Source: Aneurinibacillus tyrosinisolvens
GTDB lineage: Bacteria > Bacillota > Bacilli > Aneurinibacillales > Aneurinibacillaceae
Length of the DNA: 64,000 bases
Assembly: GCF_001015055.1 (NCBI RefSeq)
Contig: NZ_BBWZ01000002.1
Span: 1-64,000 of the forward strand
Direction of reading: 5' to 3'
Position numbers and translations under genes: made by a program. The notes below the pieces were generated by a model. That model was not told the DNA's origin. It did not search any database and was given only the letters and a program-made list of their open reading frames with translations. Below, one piece after another: positions 26,117 to 34,696 of this stretch (the stretch's first letter is position 1; every line of letters starts with the position of its first letter).

Positions 26117-28645
26117 CTACAGCAAATTCAGCTCTTTTCCGCGCTGCAACGCCTGCAATCTGCTGTTTACTTCAAGCTTCCTGTATATATTTTTCAAGTG
26201 CGTCTTGACAGTTCCGACGGTCACATAGATATTCTCGGCAATTTGCTGATTCTTGAACCCTTGCTCAACCATTCGCAAAATCTTCATTTCCTGCTCCGTT
26301 AATAGAGAGGGGAGAGCCAAAGCTCCTTCCGCCTGGGCATTCATCAGCTGCAGCAGTTTCTTGACGTAAAGCAACGGTACCGGTAAAGACTTTCGGATAA
26401 AGTTGTGCAGCCTATGGTGCAAATATTGGGCAAGCAGATTCGCCAGTTCCGCGCCTTCATCAACGAAGCTGCGGATGTATCCCTGTGGCTGCGCGAGGTG
26501 CAGAGCGGATTCCAGCTTCATAAGAGCATTCATTGTATCTCCCTTTCGATGAAGAGCAATGCTTTGTAAAATGGACACTTTTATCTTATCTCTGGGTCGG
26601 TCTTCATTATCGGCGAGTTGATTCAAATGTTCCAGCAGTTGTAAAGCTTCGTTAATCGACCCACATTCCGTAAGCGCCCTGGCCAACTGAAGATATTCTC
26701 TCACAAGATACAGTGGGACCGTATCGGTATGCTTGAGTCCACAAGTTTGCAGCCAAGCGGTCACATCGTCGAAAGAACCGCTTGCAAGTAACAAACGCGC
26801 CTTCTCCGCATCCAATTTTTTCAGAGCAATATTTTTATCCGGTGAATTGATTTTAGGCTTAACCTGCTCAAGCAGTCCAAACGCTTTTGCCGAATTTCCC
26901 CTGGCCAGAGAAACCCGTGCAGCGTTGATGGCAGCACTCACCAAAATAAGGGCATAGGGCTGCATGCACTTTTGCCGCAGTACCCTTTCTAAATAGGCTT
27001 CAGCCTCTTCCAGGCGATTCCATTCATATAAAATCTCACTATATGCGATATAACAGAAACCAACGAAGGGGTAATTCTTCTTATTCTCCCAGACCTTAAT
27101 CCATTTATAAAAGAATTTCTCTGCTTCATGCAGATCATCGAAAAAAACCAATAGCGAATCGTAATTTACAGTATAGGTGTTCGCTTCGATCATCTGTATA
27201 TAACTGCCTTCCGGCATTAGCTGCTCAAATAGTTCCAAATATTCCGTCGTTCGCTGAAAATCTTTCCGGTAAAAAGAAACGGCCGCAGATAAATAAAAAA
27301 ACGTACCGATAAACGGCTTCCACTCAGGATCGGACAGCTTGTCTTCCATCATGTGAAGTCTTGAACCTGCCAGTTCCACTTCTTCCGATTCCGCCAACAT
27401 TTTCACATAAAGAAATTGAACTTCTGGTCTTCCCACAAGGCAAGACTCTGGCAGCGCGCTAAACCATCGATACAGCACTCCTCTCCTCAATTGCAGGTCA
27501 TGCAGATGCTTTCCAATCAAGGAAACAACTTCGGGGTAATGCCCTCCCATAAGGAAATGCTCCACCGCCTCTTCAAAAAAACCATGCTCTTCCAACCAAT
27601 TAGCCGCACGAGCATACAATTGTTTGGCTTTTTCCGGATCCTTTTGCCGGCATTGCCTCTGCAAAAACTCAGAAAACAAATGATGATAGCGATACCATTG
27701 CCGCTCATCGTCCAGGGGAATGATAAACAAATTCTGTTGTTCCAGCAACTCCAATCGTTCCTGACAATGGGTTTGTCCGGTAACAGCCGCACAAAGAGCG
27801 TCGTTCATTCTGTTTAATATCGAGGTCTCCAGCAGAAAAGATTGAACCTCATCGGACTGGTGGCTGAGCACTTCCTGAAAAAGATAATCTGCTACACTGC
27901 GATGTACACCGCTAAAAGCACCGATAAAATCGGAAGAATGATCGCTTTTTTTCAGCGAAATCGCCGCAAGGTGCAGTCCGCTAATCCATCCCTCCGTACG
28001 GCGGACAAGTATAGATACATCCTCTTCGGACAGCGAAAACCCCATGCAATCACGGAAGTAACGAATTCCTTCATCGAGTTGAAATCGCAAATCCTGAATT
28101 GTAATCTGAACCACCTGGCCGATCGTCAGCAATCTAGCCGTTGGAAAGGGCAATTCAAAACGACTTGCTATATATAAATGAACATGAGCGGGCAAATGTT
28201 CAAGTAAAAACACCACCGATGCGTGAATGGAAGATAGACCAATTGTGTGATAATCGTCAAAAATAAGTACCAATTCATCGGAATGGCTGCTAAACTCATG
28301 TATCATTGCTGTGATAAAAGTCTCAAATGCCCCAGATTTAAGCGTTGATAGACGTGGATTCATCGCCTCAGCAAAATACGAGTTCTTGCTGTCGACAGCA
28401 GCAATCACATAACTCCAAAACTGGATCAAATCATTATCCTGCGGGTCAAAGGAAACCCATACGGAAGGTATCCCGCTCTGCTTCACCCAATGACTCAACG
28501 CTGTTGTCTTGCCGTAACCCCCTGGAGCCGTCACGGAGGTTAGTTTTGTTTTTAGCCCTTCATTCAACATCTCGGTTATGGTTGGACGATCCACAAGTAT
28601 ATCGCCTCGCAAATGCGGGATATGTAGTTTTGTACTTATAATCAC
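26117..28645 (-). CDS. MalT-like LAL transcriptional regulator
   Basis: About 842 residues. N-terminal STAND ATPase with Walker A APGGYGKTT (near 40) and Walker B-like LVLIFDDYH (near 125); a long TPR-like helical middle; C-terminal LuxR-type HTH LTEQEMKILRMVEQGFKNQQ, VTVGTVKTHLKNIYRKL (last 65 residues). This is the architecture of MalT/LAL activators, which bind an inducer and then oligomerise. The start is GTG 28645 with AGGTG upstream. No target operon is adjacent, so the inducer and regulon are unknown. Confidence 0.88.
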   Translation of the reverse strand: MIISTKLHIPHLRGDILVDRPTITEMLNEGLKTKLTSVTAPGGYGKTTALSHWVKQSGIPSVWVSFDPQDNDLIQFWSYVIAAVDSKNSYFAEAMNPRLSTLKSGAFETFITAMIHEFSSHSDELVLIFDDYHTIGLSSIHASVVFLLEHLPAHVHLYIASRFELPFPTARLLTIGQVVQITIQDLRFQLDEGIRYFRDCMGFSLSEEDVSILVRRTEGWISGLHLAAISLKKSDHSSDFIGAFSGVHRSVADYLFQEVLSHQSDEVQSFLLETSILNRMNDALCAAVTGQTHCQERLELLEQQNLFIIPLDDERQWYRYHHLFSEFLQRQCRQKDPEKAKQLYARAANWLEEHGFFEEAVEHFLMGGHYPEVVSLIGKHLHDLQLRRGVLYRWFSALPESCLVGRPEVQFLYVKMLAESEEVELAGSRLHMMEDKLSDPEWKPFIGTFFYLSAAVSFYRKDFQRTTEYLELFEQLMPEGSYIQMIEANTYTVNYDSLLVFFDDLHEAEKFFYKWIKVWENKKNYPFVGFCYIAYSEILYEWNRLEEAEAYLERVLRQKCMQPYALILVSAAINAARVSLARGNSAKAFGLLEQVKPKINSPDKNIALKKLDAEKARLLLASGSFDDVTAWLQTCGLKHTDTVPLYLVREYLQLARALTECGSINEALQLLEHLNQLADNEDRPRDKIKVSILQSIALHRKGDTMNALMKLESALHLAQPQGYIRSFVDEGAELANLLAQYLHHRLHNFIRKSLPVPLLYVKKLLQLMNAQAEGALALPSLLTEQEMKILRMVEQGFKNQQIAENIYVTVGTVKTHLKNIYRKLEVNSRLQALQRGKELNLL

Positions 28646-28763
28646 GGTTTAACACCTCTAATTTTGCTGTTAGTATCCCTTCTTAAAATTATATTTCATT
28701 TTTCTGAATTAAGGTAGAATTCATGTAAATAAAAAGGTTTAAAGTTATGAAATTGATTCAATA

Positions 28764-28796
28764 GAAAAAGCGGCCCGCCAGATAGCGGGTCGCTTG
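28764..28796. terminator. Terminator of hcp
   Basis: GCGGCCCGC pairs with GCGGGTCGC around CAGATA; on the minus strand a T-run follows, just past the hcp stop. Confidence 0.75.
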
Positions 28797-28809
28797 CTAT
28801 TTTTATTGC

Positions 28810-30108
28810 TTAGTTGGCAGACAGGGCAAGCATATCAGCCATATCGTCCTGTGCATTCGTAATTAATTGAAGGTTGAACGCTTCCTGCAGTACGTTTAAT
28901 ACGCCAGGTGTAATGAATTCAGGCGGCTTTGGCCCGATGCGGATATCCTTGATGCCGAGGCTGAACAACCCGAGAAGGATGGCAACCGCTTTTTGTTCGA
29001 ACCAGGAAAGCACGATGCTCACAGGCAGGTCGTTTACTTCACAGCCAAATGCATCCGCTAAAGCGAGAGCGATTTTTACAGTTGAACCGGAATTGTTGCA
29101 CTGGCCAAGGTCAATGTAGCGTGGAATGCCAGTATCGGCTACTGTTCCATAGTCTACATCGTTAAAGCGGAACTTACCGCAAGAAGTAGTCAGGATGACC
29201 GTGTCATTTGGTAAAGAGGTAGCCAGTTCACGGTAGTACTCGCCGCCTTTACCAGGAGCATCACAGCCAGCGATAACGAAGAAACGCTTAATTTTTCCTG
29301 CTTTTACCGCATCGATAATTTCAGGTGCCAGGCCAAGAACGGTCTGGTGGTGGAAGCCAGTTGTTAATGTTTGCTCGGATTCAATGTTTGCTTCTGGAAG
29401 CTCAAGTGCTCTTTCGATAAGCGGGTTGAAATCCTCGCCCGCGATTTTTGTTACGCCTTCAAGCCCGGCTACTTCATAAGAGAAGAAGCGGTCTGCATAG
29501 GTGCCTTTAATCGGCATGACGCAGTTCGTTGTGGCAAGAATCGCGCCAGGGAATTCTTCGAACAGGCGGCGCTGGTCAAACCAGGCTTTCCCGATGTTTC
29601 CTTTCAGGTGCGCGTATTTCTTCAATTGCGGATACCCGTGTGCAGGCAGCATCTCGGAGTGTGTATAAATGTTGATGCCTTTTCCTTCGGTTTGCTTGAG
29701 GAGTTCTTCCAAAGCAAACAGGTTATGGCCGGTTACAACGATACATTTGCCTTCGATTTTATTTTGCGAAACAGTAATCGGCTGTGGAATGCCGAGACGT
29801 TCTGTGTGGGCGCGGTCAAGTAAATCCATGACCCGAACGGCGGCGTTTCCGACTTTCATCGCCATATCGATATGTTCCTGCACGTTAAAGTTGGAGTTTG
29901 TCAGTGTGAGATAGAGTGCTTCCTGTGTAACCTTATCCACTTCTGGATCGGTGTAGCCAAGCTGTTTAGCATGCGTAGCATAGGCTGCGATTCCTTTCAG
30001 CGCGAAAATAATGGTATCCTGTAAGCTTGCAATATCTTCGTTTTTCCCGCATACCCCGATAACTTTACATCCACCGCTTGGTGTTTGTTCACATTGATAA
30101 CAAAACAT
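28810..30108 (-). CDS. hcp: Hydroxylamine reductase (hybrid cluster protein)
   Basis: Iron-sulfur protein that reduces hydroxylamine and handles NO during nitrosative or anaerobic stress. The N-terminal cluster ligands are MFCYQCEQTPSGGCKVIGVC (C-x2-C-x7-C-x5-C). Downstream hybrid-cluster ligands are visible in VVTGHNLFALEE, ILATTNCVMP, FFVIAGCDAPGKGGEYY and LTTSCGKFRFN. About 432 residues from ATG 30108, which follows GGGGAGG; longer in-frame starts lack a site. An Fnr-type box sits upstream with near -41.5 spacing. No hcr reductase gene is adjacent. Confidence 0.95.
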   Translation of the reverse strand: MFCYQCEQTPSGGCKVIGVCGKNEDIASLQDTIIFALKGIAAYATHAKQLGYTDPEVDKVTQEALYLTLTNSNFNVQEHIDMAMKVGNAAVRVMDLLDRAHTERLGIPQPITVSQNKIEGKCIVVTGHNLFALEELLKQTEGKGINIYTHSEMLPAHGYPQLKKYAHLKGNIGKAWFDQRRLFEEFPGAILATTNCVMPIKGTYADRFFSYEVAGLEGVTKIAGEDFNPLIERALELPEANIESEQTLTTGFHHQTVLGLAPEIIDAVKAGKIKRFFVIAGCDAPGKGGEYYRELATSLPNDTVILTTSCGKFRFNDVDYGTVADTGIPRYIDLGQCNNSGSTVKIALALADAFGCEVNDLPVSIVLSWFEQKAVAILLGLFSLGIKDIRIGPKPPEFITPGVLNVLQEAFNLQLITNAQDDMADMLALSAN

Positions 30109-30189
30109 GATTTTGCCTCCCCAAATGATATTTATCATTTTCTGTTCAATCACTATGTCCTTATAGTAAGGGAGGCGGAATGAAAAATA

Positions 30190-30205
30190 TGTGATATACA
30201 TCACA
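30190..30205 (-). promoter_or_regulatory. Fnr/Crp-type box upstream of hcp
   Basis: TGTGATATACATCACA is a perfect TGTGA-N6-TCACA palindrome. A TATAAG -10 (30165-30160, minus strand) puts the box centre near -44, the usual class II activation position. Bacillales Fnr uses this consensus, and hcp is a typical oxygen-limitation gene. Confidence 0.8.
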
Positions 30206-30251
30206 CGGGACAGGTTTATCAATGTATAACGAAAGACGGTTCACAAAGTTG

Positions 30252-30827
30252 CTACATTTTCGCCTGTGCCTGTCCTTTGAGCTGTTCGATGGATTGTTTG
30301 ATCGCCACGGCGATTTCTTCGTAGTTCAAGCCTTCAGCGAGTTGAACGGGCGGACCAAAAATGACGCCGGCCCGGCCAAACCACTTCTGCCTTGCTCCAT
30401 ATACATAAGTAGGAATGACAGGGGCCTTGCTTTTGCCGACAATAAAGCCGATGCCTTTCTTCGCTTCCTGCATCTCGCCTGTTTTTGAGCGGGTTCCTTC
30501 GATGAAAATCGAGAAAATGCTGCCTTCCTGTATGAGTTTCAGCGTGTATTTGAGCGATTTTAAATCGGCCTGCCCGCGCTTAATCGGGAAGGCTCCCATC
30601 TCAGTGATGAGCCAGGCAAAGAAGCGTTTTTTAAACAATTCTTCCTTTGCCATAATGTACATTTTACGTGGAGTATGCGTGCCTACCAGGAGGGAATCAT
30701 AATTGCTCGTATGATTCATCGCCAGAATGCAGCCGCCTTCCGGAATGTTTTCTATACCGGTTATTTTTACACGGTACCGGATGTGAAGCCACAGCCGTAC
30801 ACAGTTTCTTACAATTGAATAAACCAT
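30252..30827 (-). CDS. plsC: 1-acyl-sn-glycerol-3-phosphate acyltransferase
   Basis: Membrane-associated acyltransferase making phosphatidic acid. Block I NHTSNYD (HX4D, near residue 38), block III FIEGTRSKTGEM (near 108) and VIPTYVYG (near 135) are all present; a hydrophobic N-terminal helix is expected. 191 residues, normal for the short Bacillus form. ATG 30827 follows GGGG. Downstream of hcp in space but on the same strand further upstream, so it could be read before hcp only if the Fnr region lacks a terminator. Confidence 0.88.
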   Translation of the reverse strand: MVYSIVRNCVRLWLHIRYRVKITGIENIPEGGCILAMNHTSNYDSLLVGTHTPRKMYIMAKEELFKKRFFAWLITEMGAFPIKRGQADLKSLKYTLKLIQEGSIFSIFIEGTRSKTGEMQEAKKGIGFIVGKSKAPVIPTYVYGARQKWFGRAGVIFGPPVQLAEGLNYEEIAVAIKQSIEQLKGQAQAKM

Positions 30828-31299
30828 CCTAATTACCCCGCTTTTTCTCTATTCTGCAGCCTTTTACACATCATAACAGGTTTTATGCTGATAAAGTTCA
30901 CAATTGGCAACTTTTCAGCAGCACAATATTTCCACCGCTTCGAAAATATTTCCTCGGCAATATTTTTTTGTGGTAACGAGGGAACTTTCATTTCTGTTTC
31001 CTGTCCGCTGATCGCAAGCTTGAAAACACGAATAGCCCGCACCACCTCTCGTTTTTTAACGGTGAGAAGTGAATGGGGGCACCTAAAGACTGAATGAATG
31101 TATTCTATTGCAAGGCTTATTATTTGTTTATATATAAACATTTATTTAAAGCGATGGAGAAAGATAACAACGGAAAGGCAGAGCTGCTCTGCCCCTTTAT
31201 TACAAAGGAGAAATCGAATTATACTGTTTACATACCCATTGCTCATCTTTTTATATCAATATGCTGAACTTTTCGGAAAGAAACGGGGGATAAAGGATA
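30828..31299. other. 472-bp stretch without a confident gene
   Basis: Between divergent plsC and the HAD gene. It holds a 52-codon minus-strand frame ending 5 nt before plsC with a weak AGGA site (not convincing) and a stem AGGCAGAGC/GCTCTGCC near 31175-31195. Nothing else recognised. Confidence 0.4.
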
Positions 31300-31974
31300 A
31301 TGTTGAACCAGGAAGTAAAGGGAATTATTTTTGATATGGATAATACCCTCTTGCAATCTAAAATTAATTTTCCGGCGATGAAAGAGGCCGTTTTTCAGTT
31401 TTTACTGGGGCATGGTTTTTTCGAGCCAGGATATGATTGGAAAAGGTACACAGCCTCCCAGTTGATTGAGAAGGCACGTATGTCTACCCGAATGGAGAAC
31501 ACGATAGAAGAGGAAATCTGGAGAACGGTTGCTCGCTTTGAGGAAGAAGGAATGCACGGAGCATCCCTCGAGCCGGGCATGGCAGACCTGCTTGCCGTAC
31601 TGCATGAACGCTGCTGCCTCGTGGTCCTGACCAATAACGCCCACCCGGCCGCAGAAACCGCTCTTCGGGAAACGGGGATTGCCAAATACTTCGATTATAT
31701 TGCCGGGCGGGAACAGGTACAGGCACTAAAGCCTTCCTCATTAGGGGTTCAGCACATATTGGGCCGGTACCCCCACATCCGGGTCACTGAATGGCTGTTT
31801 GTCGGCGACTCCTGGATCGACGGGAAAGCGGCGCAGGATGGAAATGTGCGGTTTGCAGCGTACGGAGGAAATCGCGAAGAAATGGAAGGGCACGGAGTTT
31901 TGCCTGCCGTTTACCTTGCGGAAGCGCGGGAGCTTCTCCGGTACGTTGAGGGGGGATATCGTGAGGGCGCCTGA
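31300..31974 (+). CDS. HAD-family hydrolase
   Basis: Haloacid-dehalogenase-fold phosphatase of about 224 residues. Motif I FDMDNTLL (near 11), motif II LTNN (near 111), the motif III Lys in ALKPSS (near 145) and motif IV FVGDSWIDGKAA (near 168) are all present; the helical cap between motifs I and II makes it subfamily I, like phosphoglycolate phosphatase. ATG 31300 follows GGGGG by 9 nt. The next gene (a relic) starts inside its last codons, so they were once coupled. Confidence 0.85.
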   Translation: MLNQEVKGIIFDMDNTLLQSKINFPAMKEAVFQFLLGHGFFEPGYDWKRYTASQLIEKARMSTRMENTIEEEIWRTVARFEEEGMHGASLEPGMADLLAVLHERCCLVVLTNNAHPAAETALRETGIAKYFDYIAGREQVQALKPSSLGVQHILGRYPHIRVTEWLFVGDSWIDGKAAQDGNVRFAAYGGNREEMEGHGVLPAVYLAEARELLRYVEGGYREGA

Positions 31975-32460
31975 GTTTCCTTCCCATTTGCAATGGCTCA
32001 ATACCGAATACCCTCTTTCCTTAAAGGAGCTGCGGGGGCATGTCGTATTACTGGACTTCTGGACATACTGCTGTATTAACTGTATCCATGTCCTCCCTGA
32101 TTTAGCCTGGCTTGAGGAGAAATATAAAGAAGAACCGTTCGTTGTTATCGGAGTCCATTCCGCGAAGTTTGAGAATGAGAAGGACATGGAGAACATCCGG
32201 AATGCGGTTGAACGCTATGAGGCGGATGGGAAAACATCTGGAATGGAGAAGCCAAGGAAGCGCACCTGGCCCAGCCGAGCGGGATTACATCCGACGGGAA
32301 AACGCTCTATTTTGCCGACAGTGAAGTGTCGGCACTGCGCAGCTGCCGTATCGCAGACGGGCGTGTTTCTACGCTCATAGGAAGCGGGCTGTTTCGCTTT
32401 GGCTTCGAGGATGGGCCTTTCCCGGCTGCGCAGCTCCAGCACCCGCTGCATTGTTTATAA
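31961..32460 (+). pseudogene. Relic of thioredoxin-NHL repeat protein
   Basis: GTG 31961 with GAGGGGGG upstream starts a thioredoxin-like domain: WLNTEYPLSLKELRG, LLDFWTYCCINCIHVLPDL (CxxC here CINC), IGVHSAKFENEKD. After ERYE near 32220 the frame becomes nonsense, but another frame from about 32237 reads WNGEAKEAHLAQPSGITSDG, LYFADSEVSALRS and RVSTLIGSGLF, which is the NHL-repeat region of the same family. So roughly 150-200 codons are deleted, the frame is shifted and the C-terminus is cut at AAQLQHPLH by a terminator. The intact protein would be about 480-500 residues. Confidence 0.8.
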
Positions 32461-32477
32461 AGCAGCGGGTGCTTTTT
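32438..32477 (+). terminator. Strong terminator overlapping relic and ybaK ends
   Basis: AGCACCCGCTGC (32438-32449) pairs perfectly with GCAGCGGGTGCT (32462-32473), then T6. It lies within the relic's last codons and the last codons of the converging ybaK gene. Confidence 0.85.
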
Positions 32478-32946
32478 TGGAAATCATCCGGCATGTAGCG
32501 TTTGTCGCTTTAAGCAAATCGGAGGGCGATAAAATCATCTGGCAGCCGCGTATGCCGGCGCTGAGTGAAATTTTATCTTTTTCCTGCACTTCGGCTTCAA
32601 TAAAAACAGGGTATTTCTTCTTTGTGCCAAGGGGGGAGACGCCGCCCCGGATGTACCCGGTTAAAGGCTGCACTTCTTTTAGCGGTACGACTTCTACCTT
32701 CTTATTTCCGCTCGCGGAAGCCAATGCTTTAAGGTCAAGCTCGTAGTTTCCGGGAATACAGGCCAGCATGACGCCCGTTTTGTCTCCGCGCGCGACGAGC
32801 GTTTTGTACACCTGCTCAATAGGAAAACCGATTTTATGCGCAACAGACCCGGCCGATAAGTCCGTTTCATCTACATTGTATGTTAATAGTTCGTAAGGAA
32901 TTTTCATTTGATCGAGCAGGCGAGCCGCATTTGTCTTTTGTGCCAT
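32455..32946 (-). CDS. ybaK: Cys-tRNA(Pro)/Cys-tRNA(Cys) deacylase YbaK/EbsC family
   Basis: Trans-editing hydrolase that clears Cys mischarged on tRNA-Pro. The family pattern is seen in [25 protein letters not shown] (catalytic-lysine region, near 57), the [15 protein letters not shown] loop (near 105) and [15 protein letters not shown] at the end. About 163 residues from ATG 32946, which follows AGGGTGG; an earlier in-frame ATG is unlikely. Single gene; its last codons lie in the terminator stem of the opposing relic. Confidence 0.9.
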   Translation of the reverse strand: MAQKTNAARLLDQMKIPYELLTYNVDETDLSAGSVAHKIGFPIEQVYKTLVARGDKTGVMLACIPGNYELDLKALASASGNKKVEVVPLKEVQPLTGYIRGGVSPLGTKKKYPVFIEAEVQEKDKISLSAGIRGCQMILSPSDLLKATNATCRMISKKAPAAL

Positions 32947-33227
32947 GGTTTCCACCCTATCTGTTATCATTGTTTCTTATATTATAGTGTAACACCCCGG
33001 GAAAAGAAAAAAGAAAATGGCGATTTATTAGTTTACATAATAAAAAAGAGAATGCAGTAGGAAAGCAAACGTTTTGTCAAAGGAAGTCACAACTGTTAGC
33101 CGAATAGATGGTAAAATAGAAGGTAAATGTGCTGTGAAAGTGTTGGGAAATAATCATTATTCACCTTACATGAAATGGGATTTTATGCACGGTAAATGCA
33201 TATGACATACAAAGAGGGAGATCGCGC

Positions 33228-34640
33228 GTGTTTAAAACAGGAGACACAAATTACCCGGGTGATCAGCCATATGCTTTGCAGGATGGATGGATTCTGGAGC
33301 ATTATGGAGTAAATGAGCTTCATTTTGATTCGATTAAAGGCTATCGAAATCGCTTTATGGCCGCAAAACCGAATCACCCGTGGAATGGGCTGGAAACAAA
33401 AGAGTTTTTATATAAAATTGGCGCCTGGGGGAAGCTGCGGGATACAGGCAAAGAAGGGTTAACGCTTGCCGGGCTGCTCATGTTCAGTGAGGAAAGGGTC
33501 ATTACAGAAGTACTGCCCCATTATTTCCTTGAATACAGGGGAGATTTAGCAGGGTTTGCGGAAGAACGGTGGACCGATCGCCTGACGTCGCAGGACGGCA
33601 CCTGGTCGGGAAACCTCTATGACTTTTATTTTAAAAGCATAAACAAGCTTACGGCAGACCTTGCCATTCCTTTTCAAATCAACGGTTTTAGCCGCCAGGA
33701 TGAAACGGTTATCCATACGGCTTTACGTGAGGCGCTCGTAAATACGCTTGTTCACACGGATTATTTCGGTGAGCGAGGAATTGTAATCGAACGGGAAAAG
33801 GATACGTTCCGGTTTTCAAATCCGGGTATGATGAGGGTTCCTATACGCCAGGCTCTCGAGGGAGGCGTCAGCGATTTGCGCAATCCTAACCTATTTAAGA
33901 TGTTTGTCTTAATCGGGATGGGAGAGCGAGCGGGCTCCGGCCTGCACAATATCAGTCATACATGGGATGAACGGGAATGGGAAAATCCCGAATTCATTCA
34001 GCAAACAGAACCAGCCCGCACTGTTTTTATTTTACGAATGGTGTATGCTGACAGGCAGGAAACGCAGGAGAAAAATGTCGAAATGGGTAGCTCCGTAAAT
34101 AACGATTGGAAGTCCATGAATAACGAAGATAACTCCATAAATAACGAATGGGAGTCCGTGAATAACGATTTTAAGTCCTATAATAGCGGCGAAAACTCCG
34201 TGAATAACGAAGATAACTCCTATAGTAACGAGTCGAACTCCTATAATAATGACGCTAACTCCTACAATAAGCAGGATGGCTCCGTAAATAAGCAGGATGT
34301 TTCCTTCAAAACAGAAGACGTGTCGATTTCTGATGAAGAAGAGGAAGCGGAACAAGATGACGCTTCTTTTAGCAGCGGAGATGTGTGGGATGAACTATGG
34401 CAGGAAGCGGAACTTGCCAGAAAGAGAAAAAGGCTCAGCCCGGCTGTAATGGAGAATATTATTGTTGTGCTTTGTGAGAAGAAACCGTTAATGCTCAAAG
34501 AATTGGCCCAGCTGCTGGAACGTACCCCGGATGGGCTGCGCAATAATTACCTGGCGAAATTGCTGAAGGAAGGGAAATTGAGGCTGCGTTATCCGGCTCA
34601 GGTCAACCATCCGAAACAGGCATATATTACAGTAAAATGA
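33228..34640 (+). CDS. AlbA/HATPase_c_4-type regulator lacking the N-terminal domain
   Basis: About 470 residues. Matches the central and C-terminal parts of AlbA_2-HATPase_c_4 (COG2865-type) regulators: LTLAGLLMFSEE, FFLEYR-like segment, HTALREALVNTLVHTDY (ATPase N-box), FRFSNPGMMRVP, LIGMGERAGSGL. The usual N-terminal AlbA_2 domain of about 140 residues is missing and no trace is seen upstream. Residues about 287-370 are twelve tandem heptapeptides (xxS-V/Y/I-NN-D/E), an acidic stretch follows, and the C-terminus is a winged-helix-like domain (LMLKELAQLLERTPDGLRNNYL). The GTG/ATG start region is GCGCGTGTTTAAAAC; the start is uncertain. Could be a truncated gene or a real short form. Confidence 0.72.
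   Translation: MFKTGDTNYPGDQPYALQDGWILEHYGVNELHFDSIKGYRNRFMAAKPNHPWNGLETKEFLYKIGAWGKLRDTGKEGLTLAGLLMFSEERVITEVLPHYFLEYRGDLAGFAEERWTDRLTSQDGTWSGNLYDFYFKSINKLTADLAIPFQINGFSRQDETVIHTALREALVNTLVHTDYFGERGIVIEREKDTFRFSNPGMMRVPIRQALEGGVSDLRNPNLFKMFVLIGMGERAGSGLHNISHTWDEREWENPEFIQQTEPARTVFILRMVYADRQETQEKNVEMGSSVNNDWKSMNNEDNSINNEWESVNNDFKSYNSGENSVNNEDNSYSNESNSYNNDANSYNKQDGSVNKQDVSFKTEDVSISDEEEEAEQDDASFSSGDVWDELWQEAELARKRKRLSPAVMENIIVVLCEKKPLMLKELAQLLERTPDGLRNNYLAKLLKEGKLRLRYPAQVNHPKQAYITVK
34086..34337 (+). repeat. 21-bp tandem repeats encoding heptapeptides
   Basis: About twelve 21-nt units, each coding x-x-Ser-(Val/Tyr/Ile/Met/Phe)-Asn-Asn-(Asp/Glu), for example SVNNDWK, SINNEWE, SYNNDAN. The last units drift (SVNKQ, SFKTE, SISDE). 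They form the linker between the ATPase domain and the C-terminal winged helix. Confidence 0.88.
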
Positions 34641-34650
34641 ATAGATATGC

Positions 34651-34691
34651 AAAAAGGCGTAAAAACAGGAAACGCTGTTTTTACGCCTTTT
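34651..34691. terminator. Bidirectional terminator
   Basis: AAAGGCGTAAAAACAG pairs with CTGTTTTTACGCCTTT, between the AlbA-type gene and the converging DsbA-family gene. Confidence 0.88.
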
Positions 34692-34696
34692 CTTAT

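Noticed and set aside
30833..31141. 102-codon minus-strand frame upstream of plsC
   Set aside because: Weak ribosome site, no recognisable composition or domain; a shorter 52-codon version is possible but unsupported.
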